A stretch of DNA of 34,463 nt. Origin: Bacilli bacterium. Lineage in GTDB: Bacteria; Bacillota_I; Bacilli_A; RF39; UBA660. The translations under genes were made by a program, and so were the position numbers. The notes below the pieces were generated by a model that was not told the DNA's origin, made no database searches, and saw only the letters and a list, made by a program, of their open reading frames with translations. Position 1 is the stretch's first letter. Each line of letters begins with the position of its first letter. The DNA lies in NCBI GenBank assembly GCA_028684435.1, contig JAQUFX010000001.1:1-34463 (forward strand), written 5' to 3'. Shown here piece after piece: positions 1 through 8,252 of this stretch.

Positions 1-1
1 A

Positions 2-274
2 GTATTACCAATTATCATTTACTTTTTATTAATAATATTGTTAATAGTTGTAATTATTTTAGGTATTAAGCTTATAATAACAATAGATAAAGTAAATGTA
101 ATAGCAGAAGATATTAGAGAAAAAGTTAAATCATTAAATACTATTTTTGAACTTATAAACTTTACATCTAATAAATTTAGCTATTTAAGTACTAAAGTAA
201 TAGATTCAATTACTAGTTTAATAAACAAGGTATTTGGATTAAGAAGTGGAAAGGATGATGATGATTATGTCTAA
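2..274 (+). CDS. DUF948/YtxG-like membrane protein, 5' end truncated by window start
   Basis: Frame open from base 2 (VLPIIIYFLLIILLIVVIILGIKLIITIDKVN...), N-terminal TM then amphipathic helix; directly followed by YtxH-like gene. Confidence 0.6.
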   Translation, partial: VLPIIIYFLLIILLIVVIILGIKLIITIDKVNVIAEDIREKVKSLNTIFELINFTSNKFSYLSTKVIDSITSLINKVFGLRSGKDDDDYV

Positions 275-701
275 GAATAGAACGTGTAATCTTGTAAAAG
301 GACTTGTTATTGGAGCTGGGTTAGGATTGCTATTTGCACCTAAAAAAGGGTCTGAAACTAGGAAGGATTTAATTAAAAAAATTAATGAATTATCTGAGAA
401 AATAAAAGATATTGAATTTCAAGATGTTAAAGAAACCTTATCAATTAAAATTGATGAATTAAAATTAGAACTAACTGATTTAGATAAAGAAAAAGTAGCC
501 GCTATTACAAGAAAAAAAGCCGAAGATATTAAAAATAAAGCCGAAGAATTATATAAAGTAGCAGTTGAAAAAGGTACTCCAGTATTAGAAAAAGCAGCTG
601 AAGAAATTAGAAATAAAACTGCTGAGTTATTAAAAAATACAGCATCTAAAATTGAAAATAATAAAAAAGAAGATACTTTTAAAAAAACAACAAAAAAATA
701 A
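267..701 (+). CDS. YtxH-like protein
   Basis: MSKNRTCNLVKGLVIGAGLGLLFAPKKGSETRKDL: typical YtxH Gly-rich TM plus 'LFAPKKGSETR'; long Lys/Glu-rich helix follows. Start chosen at ATG 267. Confidence 0.8.
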   Translation: MSKNRTCNLVKGLVIGAGLGLLFAPKKGSETRKDLIKKINELSEKIKDIEFQDVKETLSIKIDELKLELTDLDKEKVAAITRKKAEDIKNKAEELYKVAVEKGTPVLEKAAEEIRNKTAELLKNTASKIENNKKEDTFKKTTKK

Positions 702-756
702 TAATTTAAAAAAGTGAATTAGTCAATAAAGTAGACATATTTTAAAAAATTAGAAT

Positions 757-788
757 CCCAATTCAATTTTATATTGAATTGGGGTTTT
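757..788 (+). terminator. Intrinsic terminator
   Basis: CCCAATTCAAT-TTTAT-ATTGAATTGGG followed by GTTTT. Confidence 0.8.
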
Positions 789-934
789 ATAATTTAACCT
801 TAAAAATATTGTTATTATATTTTCGATGTCATAAAACGTTGCATCAAAAAAAGATACGTGCTTGGCCTTTTGCTTTCCCTTTATTGATAAATCATCAATT
901 CGAATAATAAACAAGATTAAATGAAATATCATGA

Positions 935-963
935 TTGACTTAAAAAATATATTTTGTTATACT
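935..963 (+). promoter_or_regulatory. SigA-type promoter for T-box/dut/tyrS transcript
   Basis: TTGACT (935-940), 17-nt spacer, TATACT (958-963). Confidence 0.85.
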
Positions 964-969
964 TAATTT

Positions 970-1105
970 GTTAATGAAGAAAGGATTTACACTCCTGGAG
1001 TTAAAACGTATTCTTGCGTTAAAAGATAAAGAGCATGCAATCATGAATTAAGGTGGTACCGCGGCATTAGTCGTCCTTTAGTTTATGATTTTTTAATTGG
1101 AGGTT
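970..1105 (+). promoter_or_regulatory. T-box leader (tRNA-sensing), probably regulating translation
   Basis: Hallmark 'AAGGTGGTACCGCGG' at 1050-1064 with 3' partner 'CGTCCTT' at 1072-1078; short leader from the predicted TSS; SD GGAGG 1099-1103 can pair with 1075-1083. Confidence 0.85.
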
Positions 1106-1110
1106 AGAAA

Positions 1111-1590
1111 ATGAGAAAGTTTGAAAAGATATCATATAAGCAATTTAAGAAAGATATAAAGGACGATAAAGAATTATATAATAGTTTCTTTTTACCACAA
1201 AGAAAAACTAAATATTCAGCAGGATATGATATAGTGTCTTTAATTGAAAATGAATTATTACCAGGTGATAGTATTGTAATTCCTACAGGGTTTAAATGTA
1301 TATTTCCCGAAGATGAATTTTTAATGATTGTCATAAGATGTTCATTAGGTATTAAGTATGGTATTAAATTAGCTAATCAAGCTGGTATAATTGATGCTGA
1401 TTATTATAATAATGTAGATAATGAAGGTCATATTTTAGTTAAACTAGAAAATACTAGTAAAGAACCCTTTAAAATAAATATTGGTGATCGAATAGCTCAA
1501 GGTATATTTATAAAATATAATATCGTTGATAATGAAGAAGAAATAAAAGATATAAGAAAGGGTGGATTTGGTTCCACAACATGTAATTAA
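1111..1590 (+). CDS. dut: dUTPase (deoxyuridine 5'-triphosphate nucleotidohydrolase)
   Basis: All five dUTPase motifs: AGYDI, RCSLGIKYGI, NQAGIIDADYYNN, DRIAQGIF, RKGGFGSTT. SD GGAGG upstream. Confidence 0.88.
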   Translation: MRKFEKISYKQFKKDIKDDKELYNSFFLPQRKTKYSAGYDIVSLIENELLPGDSIVIPTGFKCIFPEDEFLMIVIRCSLGIKYGIKLANQAGIIDADYYNNVDNEGHILVKLENTSKEPFKINIGDRIAQGIFIKYNIVDNEEEIKDIRKGGFGSTTCN

Positions 1591-1591
1591 G

Positions 1592-2767
1592 ATGAAATTA
1601 TTTGATGAATTAAAATGGCGAGGATTAATTCAAGATGTAAGTAGTCCTAAATTAGAAGAAATGATTAATAATGGTGGTTTAACTTTTTATATTGGTACTG
1701 ATCCGACTGCATCATCAATGCATATTGGTCATTATTCTTCTTTTTCCGTAGCTAAAAGACTTGCTGATGGGGGACATAAACCGATTTTGTTAGTAGGTGG
1801 GGCTACAGGTTTAATAGGGGATCCAAAACCTAATAGTGAAAGACCTATGATTACGAAAGAAGAGTTAGAAAAAAATTATAAAGGATTGAGAAAACAAGTA
1901 GAAGATATATTTGGTTTTGAGGTTGTTAATAATTATGATTGGTCTAAAAATATTAATTTTATAGATTATTTAAGAGATTATGGTAAATATTTCAGTTTAA
2001 ATTATATGCTTTCAAAAGAAACAGTTAAATCCCGATTAGATATTGGTATAACATATACTGAATTTTCCTATATGATTCTTCAAGCTTTAGATTTTTTATG
2101 GTTATATGAAAATAAAAATTGTCTTTTGCAAATAGGTGGACAAGATCAATGGGGAAATATTACTGCAGGAATAGAACTGACTAGAAAAAAGGTGGGTGCA
2201 GAAGTATTCGCATTTACTATGCCGCTTATATTAGATGCTAACGGAAATAAATTTGGTAAAAGTGAAGGTAATGCTATTTGGCTTGATAAAAATTTAACTA
2301 CTCCATATGAATTGTATCAATTCTTTATCAATCAAGAAGATAAAATGATTATTAAGTATTTAAAAATGTTATCTTTTCTTACTCCTGATGAAATTATGGA
2401 AATTGAGAAAATTCATAAGCAAAAACCAGAATTAAGAATTGCCCAAAAAGCTTTAGCTGAAAATATAATTAGCTTTTTACATGGTAAAGATGAATTTATT
2501 AAAGCCAAAGAAACTAGTGAAAAAATATTTAAAGGTGAAATTACTGATATGATGCCAACTGTAGTAGTTACTGGTAGTAAAAATATAGTTGATGTTTTAA
2601 TTAATGCTAATTTAGCACCGTCTAAAAGTGAAGTTAGAAGACTTATTACTCAAGGTGGAATTGAAATAGATAAAGTAAAAATAACTGATCCTAATTATGA
2701 AATTATTAAAGATGAAGTTATAATAAAAAAGGGTAAAAAAAGTATAATTAAGATTATTTTAAAATAA
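1592..2767 (+). CDS. tyrS: Tyrosyl-tRNA synthetase
   Basis: IGTDPTASSMHIGHY (HIGH), GGQDQWGN, KFGKSEGNA (KMSKS-like), C-terminal S4 domain. ORF track starts at 1562; ATG 1592 (MKLFDELKWRG) is the likely start. Confidence 0.95.
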   Translation: MKLFDELKWRGLIQDVSSPKLEEMINNGGLTFYIGTDPTASSMHIGHYSSFSVAKRLADGGHKPILLVGGATGLIGDPKPNSERPMITKEELEKNYKGLRKQVEDIFGFEVVNNYDWSKNINFIDYLRDYGKYFSLNYMLSKETVKSRLDIGITYTEFSYMILQALDFLWLYENKNCLLQIGGQDQWGNITAGIELTRKKVGAEVFAFTMPLILDANGNKFGKSEGNAIWLDKNLTTPYELYQFFINQEDKMIIKYLKMLSFLTPDEIMEIEKIHKQKPELRIAQKALAENIISFLHGKDEFIKAKETSEKIFKGEITDMMPTVVVTGSKNIVDVLINANLAPSKSEVRRLITQGGIEIDKVKITDPNYEIIKDEVIIKKGKKSIIKIILK

Positions 2768-2769
2768 AA

Positions 2770-2809
2770 ATACATAAGTGATTATTTCATTTCACTTATG
2801 TATTTTTTT
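2770..2809. terminator. Convergent-gene terminator (tyrS / EIIB-like)
   Basis: 12-bp stem ATACATAAGTGA / TCACTTATGTAT followed by T-run; encodes the last codons of the minus-strand gene. Confidence 0.85.
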
Positions 2810-3090
2810 AATGTTCTAGCATTAGGTTTAAAGATTATTTTTAATTGATTATCAATTTCAACTATACCTTTAGCACCTAATTTTTGAATTGCATCTTTAT
2901 CAGCAAGAGCAACATCTTTCAAAGTTACTTTTAATCTAGACATATTTATTTCAGTATCTAGTATATTATCTTTTCCACCTAGATACTGAACTAATTTATT
3001 AATTTCAAAAGTAAAGTTTTTTTTGTTTAATTTTAAAACAATTAAAGATATTATTGCTAATACAAAAAATATAATTATATATTGCCACAT
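2782..3090 (-). CDS. Membrane-anchored PTS EIIB (glucose-family)-like protein lacking the active-site Cys
   Basis: N-terminal TM, then 'KLVQYLGGKDNILDTEINMSRLKVTLKD...LGAKGIVEIDNQLKIIF', matching EIIB 'LGGxxNI...aCiTRLRVxvkD...lGakGvv..g..vQvIfG', with Cys position = Asn. Confidence 0.75.
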   Translation of the reverse strand: MWQYIIIFFVLAIISLIVLKLNKKNFTFEINKLVQYLGGKDNILDTEINMSRLKVTLKDVALADKDAIQKLGAKGIVEIDNQLKIIFKPNARTLKKYISEMK

Positions 3091-3138
3091 AATTCATCAC
3101 CATGATTATTATACACTATTTATAAGAAAAATTAAATC

Positions 3139-3165
3139 ACTATTTTGTAAAACCTACATAAAATA
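3139..3165 (+). promoter_or_regulatory. SigK-type (mother-cell) promoter for coat gene
   Basis: AC (3139-3140), 16 nt, CATAAAATA (3157-3165), matching AC-N16/17-CATANNNTA. Confidence 0.6.
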
Positions 3166-3197
3166 TATTGAGTATATATATGAAAGGGTGAAAATAT

Positions 3198-3653
3198 ATG
3201 TGTAATAATGAAAAACGCGGTGGTGAAAATTGCATTGCGGAAATAATAAATGTGATAAACATTTTACAACAAAATGCCTGTCCTAATAATTGTACTGATT
3301 CATGTGATCGACCAACATTAGGTGGGGGACCAAGTTGTTTAGTTTGTAATACTCGACCAATTCAATTGTTTACATGTTGCGGGAACGGTGTACCATTTAG
3401 TATGCCAGTATGTAAAGATAATGTTGAAGTCTGCTCTAACACTGAAGAAATAAAACCTTCTAATGAATGTTCTTCAGTATTTAGAGTTGAAAAACTAGAA
3501 GGTAATTGTGCTACATTTAGAGTATTAATACCTAATATAGGTTCTGATAATTGTAATATGCCATGGCTTGCTACAAATAGCTTCTTTACAATGGATTTAG
3601 ACTGTGTTTGTGCAGTAAGATGTTTAAATGATGCTTTTGTTGAATGCATATAA
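3198..3653 (+). CDS. Spore coat protein, CotY/CotZ family
   Basis: Cys-rich; '...SSVFRVEKLEGNCATFRVLIP...FFTMDLDCVCAVRCL' matches the CotY/CotZ C-terminal signature; SD AAAGGGTG upstream. Confidence 0.85.
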   Translation: MCNNEKRGGENCIAEIINVINILQQNACPNNCTDSCDRPTLGGGPSCLVCNTRPIQLFTCCGNGVPFSMPVCKDNVEVCSNTEEIKPSNECSSVFRVEKLEGNCATFRVLIPNIGSDNCNMPWLATNSFFTMDLDCVCAVRCLNDAFVECI

Positions 3654-3679
3654 AAACGAGTTTCAAACTCGTTTTTTTA
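3654..3679. terminator. Bidirectional terminator
   Basis: AAAAACGAGTT-TCA-AACTCGTTTTTTT. Confidence 0.85.
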
Positions 3680-4393
3680 TTCATAAAAATTATTTATATA
3701 TTCTTGATAGGCCTTATACTCATAAGTATCAGTTATTTCCTTAAATTTTATTTTCTTTTTAATTAAAATATCTTTTACGATATAATCAGTGAAATGAGGG
3801 TTCCTTATTAGTAAAGGTCCAATTAAATATGTTGCTAAAAAATTATTCTCTCTATATCCCTCATATGATGATTTATAATTATCAGCATATCCATTTATAA
3901 CGCTGAATAAGTGATTATAATTATTTTGCATTACGCAAGCTCTATTTTGAAATCCGACAATGGGAGGTAAATCTTTAAATCCCATTATTGATTCTCCAAC
4001 TATTCTAACGGGATTTTGTTTAGAATAATAATCGAATATATTTAAAGCTTTATATTTGGAATTATTTATTTGGATAAATTTACCGAATAAATCTTTGGAA
4101 TTACCAGTTGAAATAAAATATTTATCTTTTTTTATATATTCTTTTATTTCTTGAGTATCTTTTTTCAAATCATTAAGGGCTAGTAATAGGTTTTCTTCAC
4201 TACCGCTACCGATATAAATAATATCATATTTATTAAATTTTTTATTATCTTCAATTGATAATAAATCGACAGTTACATTTATCTTTTGTTTATTAAAAGC
4301 ATTTGTTAAAGCAAGAATATTTCCTTGTTCACCATATAAATTTAATAAGTCATAATAAAGGTGGGCTATTTTAATTTTCATCATTTTCACCAT
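3677..4393 (-). CDS. gatD: GatD-like type-1 glutamine amidotransferase domain protein (MurT partner), catalytic residues apparently missing
   Basis: 'HLYYDLLNLYGEQGNILAL', 'YDIIYIGSGSEENLLLALNDL', 'IVGFQNRA', 'NNFLATYLIGPLLIRNPHFTDYIV'; start overlaps the MurT 3' end. Confidence 0.82.
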   Translation of the reverse strand: MVKMMKIKIAHLYYDLLNLYGEQGNILALTNAFNKQKINVTVDLLSIEDNKKFNKYDIIYIGSGSEENLLLALNDLKKDTQEIKEYIKKDKYFISTGNSKDLFGKFIQINNSKYKALNIFDYYSKQNPVRIVGESIMGFKDLPPIVGFQNRACVMQNNYNHLFSVINGYADNYKSSYEGYRENNFLATYLIGPLLIRNPHFTDYIVKDILIKKKIKFKEITDTYEYKAYQEYINNFYE

Positions 4394-5723
4394 TTTCTTC
4401 TTTTAGAAATAAATTCTTCAATATTTCAGTCATATCAAAACATACCATTGTAAATATAGTGCCAGTACTATTTTCTTTTAACATATCAATAATATTATTG
4501 ATATCATTAACTAAAATAATTTTATTTTCATTTAAGCCAGAATTTATTAATCGAGCAGCTATGTCAAATCTAAATCTTCCAATACAAAATATACGATCGA
4601 TATTATCGGTATTTAAAATATTAAAGTCAATATCATAAAGCCATGATAAATCATTATATTTATAACGTCTTGATACATTATTAAAACCTAAAATAATAGT
4701 TTTATTGTTCTCATATTGATTAATTATATTTAAACTTTGTAAATAACTCAAATTATTTTCATTTTTTGATTCAAGCATAATAACTTCACGATTATCTAGT
4801 TTTAAGTTTTGCATTCTTTTTGGTTTAGATATATTTTCATTAAGTGATTTTAATATATATTCCTCTTTTAAACCTATTATTTTACATAAAGTATAAGCTG
4901 CTAAAGTATAATAGGCTGCAAATAATACATTTGTATTTAAATGGACTTTATTATTATCTATAATTATTTCTGAGAAGTTTAAATTTACCTTTTTCCCTTT
5001 ATAATCTAATTTTCTTTGATAATTACAATTATAACATTTATAATTTCCTAAATGTCCATAGTGATAAAACCTATAATTTAATTTTTTATTACATACTGGG
5101 CAGTAAGCTGCATCAATATTATTGCTTATTGGTGTATTTATACTATAAATTGTTTTATCTAATCCATAAGTGGTTATTTTCCCTTTATGTTTTAAGGTCA
5201 TTTGATTTACTAAAGAATCATCGCCATTTAATATTAAATGAGTATCGTTAGTAATTGATGTTAATATTTTATTAAAAATAGATTCTGGTGTGCTATTTCT
5301 AGCAGGTTGATCTCTAGTAATATTAGTAACTATTAAATGAGTTAAAGTACTTTTTTTAAAAATTTCTCTAATAAATGATTCATCTAATTCTAAAAGTAAA
5401 ATATCAGCTTTTATTTTAGTTGTTAATATACTACTATTATTTAGTATTAAGGTGGCTATTCCATTTAATAAATTACTTCCTGACTTATTCCATACTACCT
5501 TATAATTATTTTCTTTTAATATATGGGCTATTAAACTGGTAGTAGAACCTTTACCTGATGATCCAGTAATACCAATAACATATTTAGGATATTTTATTTT
5601 TTCTAATATATTATTATCTAGTTTTAATACTAAACTTGCTGGAAAAACACTAGCATTTCTACCTAATAACCTGCATACTAAGGTAATTAATTTATTTAGT
5701 AATATTATTATTCTTAATTTCAC
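4371..5723 (-). CDS. murT: Lipid II isoglutaminyl synthase subunit MurT
   Basis: Mur ligase P-loop 'GITGSSGKGSTTSLIAHIL', zinc ribbon CPVCNKKL...YKCYNCN, C-terminal MurT-like domain; operon with gatD. Confidence 0.9.
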   Translation of the reverse strand: MKLRIIILLNKLITLVCRLLGRNASVFPASLVLKLDNNILEKIKYPKYVIGITGSSGKGSTTSLIAHILKENNYKVVWNKSGSNLLNGIATLILNNSSILTTKIKADILLLELDESFIREIFKKSTLTHLIVTNITRDQPARNSTPESIFNKILTSITNDTHLILNGDDSLVNQMTLKHKGKITTYGLDKTIYSINTPISNNIDAAYCPVCNKKLNYRFYHYGHLGNYKCYNCNYQRKLDYKGKKVNLNFSEIIIDNNKVHLNTNVLFAAYYTLAAYTLCKIIGLKEEYILKSLNENISKPKRMQNLKLDNREVIMLESKNENNLSYLQSLNIINQYENNKTIILGFNNVSRRYKYNDLSWLYDIDFNILNTDNIDRIFCIGRFRFDIAARLINSGLNENKIILVNDINNIIDMLKENSTGTIFTMVCFDMTEILKNLFLKEENGENDEN

Positions 5724-5835
5724 TGCATTTCACCTAACTAAATTATAACATATATAATTACTATTATTATACACTCTCTTATCTTTTTGACACCTAATAA
5801 GACATTTTTTTTAATTTTTATCATTTTGGTTACAA

Positions 5836-5864
5836 TTGAAATAAATTATTATCTATAGTATAAT
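5836..5864 (+). promoter_or_regulatory. SigA-type promoter for ftsA-ftsZ
   Basis: TTGAAA (5836-5841), 17 nt, TATAAT (5859-5864). Confidence 0.75.
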
Positions 5865-5891
5865 TTAAAATGTAAAAATAAGAGGGAATAT

Positions 5892-7133
5892 ATGAGAGAA
5901 ATTATTAGTAGTATTGACATTGGAACCGATAAAATTAAATTAGTAGTCGGAGAATATTTAAATAATGATTTTAATATTTTGTGTGCTTTAGAAGAAACTA
6001 CCATTGGTTTTGAAAATTATAATATTATAAATGAATATGATCTTATAAAAGCTATTAAAAAAATTATTGATCAAGCGCATCGAAAATTAAATTTTAAACT
6101 TAAAAAGATGATTGTTAATATACCTACATATTTAAATGATTTTGTAATTAGTGATGCTACTTTGTCTATTAAGAATGAAGATTTAACTGTTTCAAGTCAA
6201 GATATACTAAAAGTAATTAAGAATACTGCTTATAATAAAATAAATATTAATAATGAATTAATTAGTGCGATTCCTATTTATTTTAGAGTTGGAGATAATG
6301 AAACTAAAGATCCGTTTAATAAAAAAGGTAAAAATATAAGCACTAAAACAGTCTTAGTAACTGCTACTAAAAGAGAAGTTTATGATATTATATCGATTAT
6401 TGAAAAATGTGGTTTAGAAGTAATAGATATAACATCAACTGGTTTAGTAGATTATTATAATTTTAGAAATGATTATTTAGATAGTAAAACTGGTATTATA
6501 GTTAATATAGGTCATTCTAAAACTCAAGTTAGTGTTTTTAGTAAAGGAATATATATAAATAATGAAGTCCTTCCAGTGGGAGGAGCAAACATAAATAAAG
6601 ATATTTCTTTTATTTATAAAGTAAAAAGAAAAGATGCTAATATATTAAAAGAAAATTTAGCCCTTGCTAATATTAGAAGAGCAAACCCTAAAGAAAAGAT
6701 GACATTAACTAATAGAGCAGGAGAAAAACTGGATATAAATCAGTATGAATTAACGGAAATTGTCTCTAGTAGAGTCATGGAAATACTAAAATTAGTTAAA
6801 ACTTCAATTAACCACTTAACAAAAAAGAAAATTAGTTATATAATTATAACAGGAGGCTTAACGGAATTAAAAGATTTTAACATTTCTTTAACATCTTTAT
6901 TTGGAGACACCGCTCAAATAGGAATAATAAACAATTTAGGTGTTCGTAATAATAAATATAGTGTATGTATTGGAATGATAGAATATTTTAAAGATAAGCT
7001 TAGATTAAGACATAGGAAGTATTCAACTGTAGGTAATATTGATAGTGAATTAATGTGTAATACCGATTCTAAAATATCGGGACTAAATGATTCAATATTA
7101 GGAAAAGTATTTGGATATTTTTTTGATAATTAA
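5892..7133 (+). CDS. ftsA: Cell division protein FtsA
   Basis: Actin-fold 'SSIDIGTDKIKLVVGE', 'GIIVNIGHSKTQVSVF', 'IIITGGLTELKDF'; C-terminal amphipathic helix ILGKVFGYFFDN; adjacent ftsZ. Confidence 0.92.
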   Translation: MREIISSIDIGTDKIKLVVGEYLNNDFNILCALEETTIGFENYNIINEYDLIKAIKKIIDQAHRKLNFKLKKMIVNIPTYLNDFVISDATLSIKNEDLTVSSQDILKVIKNTAYNKININNELISAIPIYFRVGDNETKDPFNKKGKNISTKTVLVTATKREVYDIISIIEKCGLEVIDITSTGLVDYYNFRNDYLDSKTGIIVNIGHSKTQVSVFSKGIYINNEVLPVGGANINKDISFIYKVKRKDANILKENLALANIRRANPKEKMTLTNRAGEKLDINQYELTEIVSSRVMEILKLVKTSINHLTKKKISYIIITGGLTELKDFNISLTSLFGDTAQIGIINNLGVRNNKYSVCIGMIEYFKDKLRLRHRKYSTVGNIDSELMCNTDSKISGLNDSILGKVFGYFFDN

Positions 7134-7145
7134 GGAGAGATTACA

Positions 7146-8195
7146 GTGTTTGGATTAGAAATGGATCAAATTGCAAAAATTAAAGTAATAGGAGTTGGCG
7201 GTGGCGGATGTAATGCCGTTAATCGCATGATTGAATCTGGTGTTAAAGGAGTCGAATTTATTGTAGCTAATACTGACTTGCAAGTATTAAATGCTTCTAA
7301 AGCTACTAATAAATTACAAATGGGAGAATCCATGACTGGAGGACTTGGTGCTGGTGCTAACCCTGAAGTAGGCCGTGAAGCTGCTCTTGAAAGTAAAGAA
7401 GAAATTAAAGAAGCTTTAAAAGGAGCAGATATGATTTTTGTTACTTGTGGTATGGGTGGAGGAACTGGTACTGGTGCAGCACCAATTATTGCTGAAATAG
7501 CACAAGATTTAGGAGCTCTAACAGTAGGCATCGTAACTAAGCCTTTTAGATTTGAAGGAAAGAAAAGAACTGAACAAGCAGTAATAGGTATAGATGAATT
7601 AAGAAAACATGTTGATACATTAATAGTTATTCCTAATGATAGATTAAGAGATATAATTGATAAAGCAACTCCAATGCTAGATGCCTTTAAGGAAGTAGAT
7701 AATGTTCTTCATAGAGGGGTTCAATCTATAAGTGATTTAATAGCAGTATCTGGTTTAGTTAACTTAGACTTTGCTGATGTTAAAGCTGTTATGGAAAAAA
7801 GAGGTAACGCCTTAATTGGTATTGGTTTAGGAGTTGGAGAAAATAGAGCTGTTGAAGCTGCTAAACAAGCTGTATCGTCACCACTTTTAGAAACGAGTGT
7901 AAGTGGAGCAAAAGATGCGATTGTAAATGTAACTGGAGGAATAAACTTAGCATTATTTGAAGTCGAAGATGCTGTTGAAGTAGTAAGACAATCAGCTAAT
8001 ACGGAAATAAATATTATCTTTGGAGCAGTAATAAATGAAAACTTAACTGATGAGGTAATTGTAACTGTAATTGCAACTGGATTTGATGATGATCATGATA
8101 CCATAAGTAAAATAGAAGAAAGACCAAGATCAATTATTGATGATGAAACAGATTTTGATATCCCACCATTTTTAAGAGATCGCGAAAATTTATAA
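7146..8195 (+). CDS. ftsZ: Cell division protein FtsZ
   Basis: [30 protein letters not shown]-terminal peptide [12 protein letters not shown] start with AAGGAGAG SD. Confidence 0.99.
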   Translation: MFGLEMDQIAKIKVIGVGGGGCNAVNRMIESGVKGVEFIVANTDLQVLNASKATNKLQMGESMTGGLGAGANPEVGREAALESKEEIKEALKGADMIFVTCGMGGGTGTGAAPIIAEIAQDLGALTVGIVTKPFRFEGKKRTEQAVIGIDELRKHVDTLIVIPNDRLRDIIDKATPMLDAFKEVDNVLHRGVQSISDLIAVSGLVNLDFADVKAVMEKRGNALIGIGLGVGENRAVEAAKQAVSSPLLETSVSGAKDAIVNVTGGINLALFEVEDAVEVVRQSANTEINIIFGAVINENLTDEVIVTVIATGFDDDHDTISKIEERPRSIIDDETDFDIPPFLRDRENL

Positions 8196-8209
8196 TATAT
8201 AAGAAAATA

Positions 8210-8236
8210 TGACACAAAATACGGTGTCTTTTTTTT
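8210..8236 (+). terminator. Intrinsic terminator after ftsZ
   Basis: GACAC-AAAATACG-GTGTC followed by T8. Confidence 0.8.
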
Positions 8237-8252
8237 ATAATAAATTTAGGTG

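Noticed and set aside
750-932. 60-aa minus-strand ORF
   Set aside because: Runs into the ytxH terminator, no SD, composition not protein-like; likely spurious.
1104-1334. Minus-strand ORF opposite dut
   Set aside because: Antisense shadow of a confident dUTPase gene.
3023-3205. 60-aa plus-strand ORF upstream of the coat gene
   Set aside because: Overlaps the minus-strand EIIB-like gene and the coat promoter; no SD.
3362-3649. Minus-strand ORF opposite the CotZ-like gene
   Set aside because: Antisense to a well-supported CDS with its own promoter and SD.
7166-7531. 121-aa minus-strand ORF opposite ftsZ
   Set aside because: Pro/Ser-rich shadow of the Gly-rich FtsZ GTPase domain.
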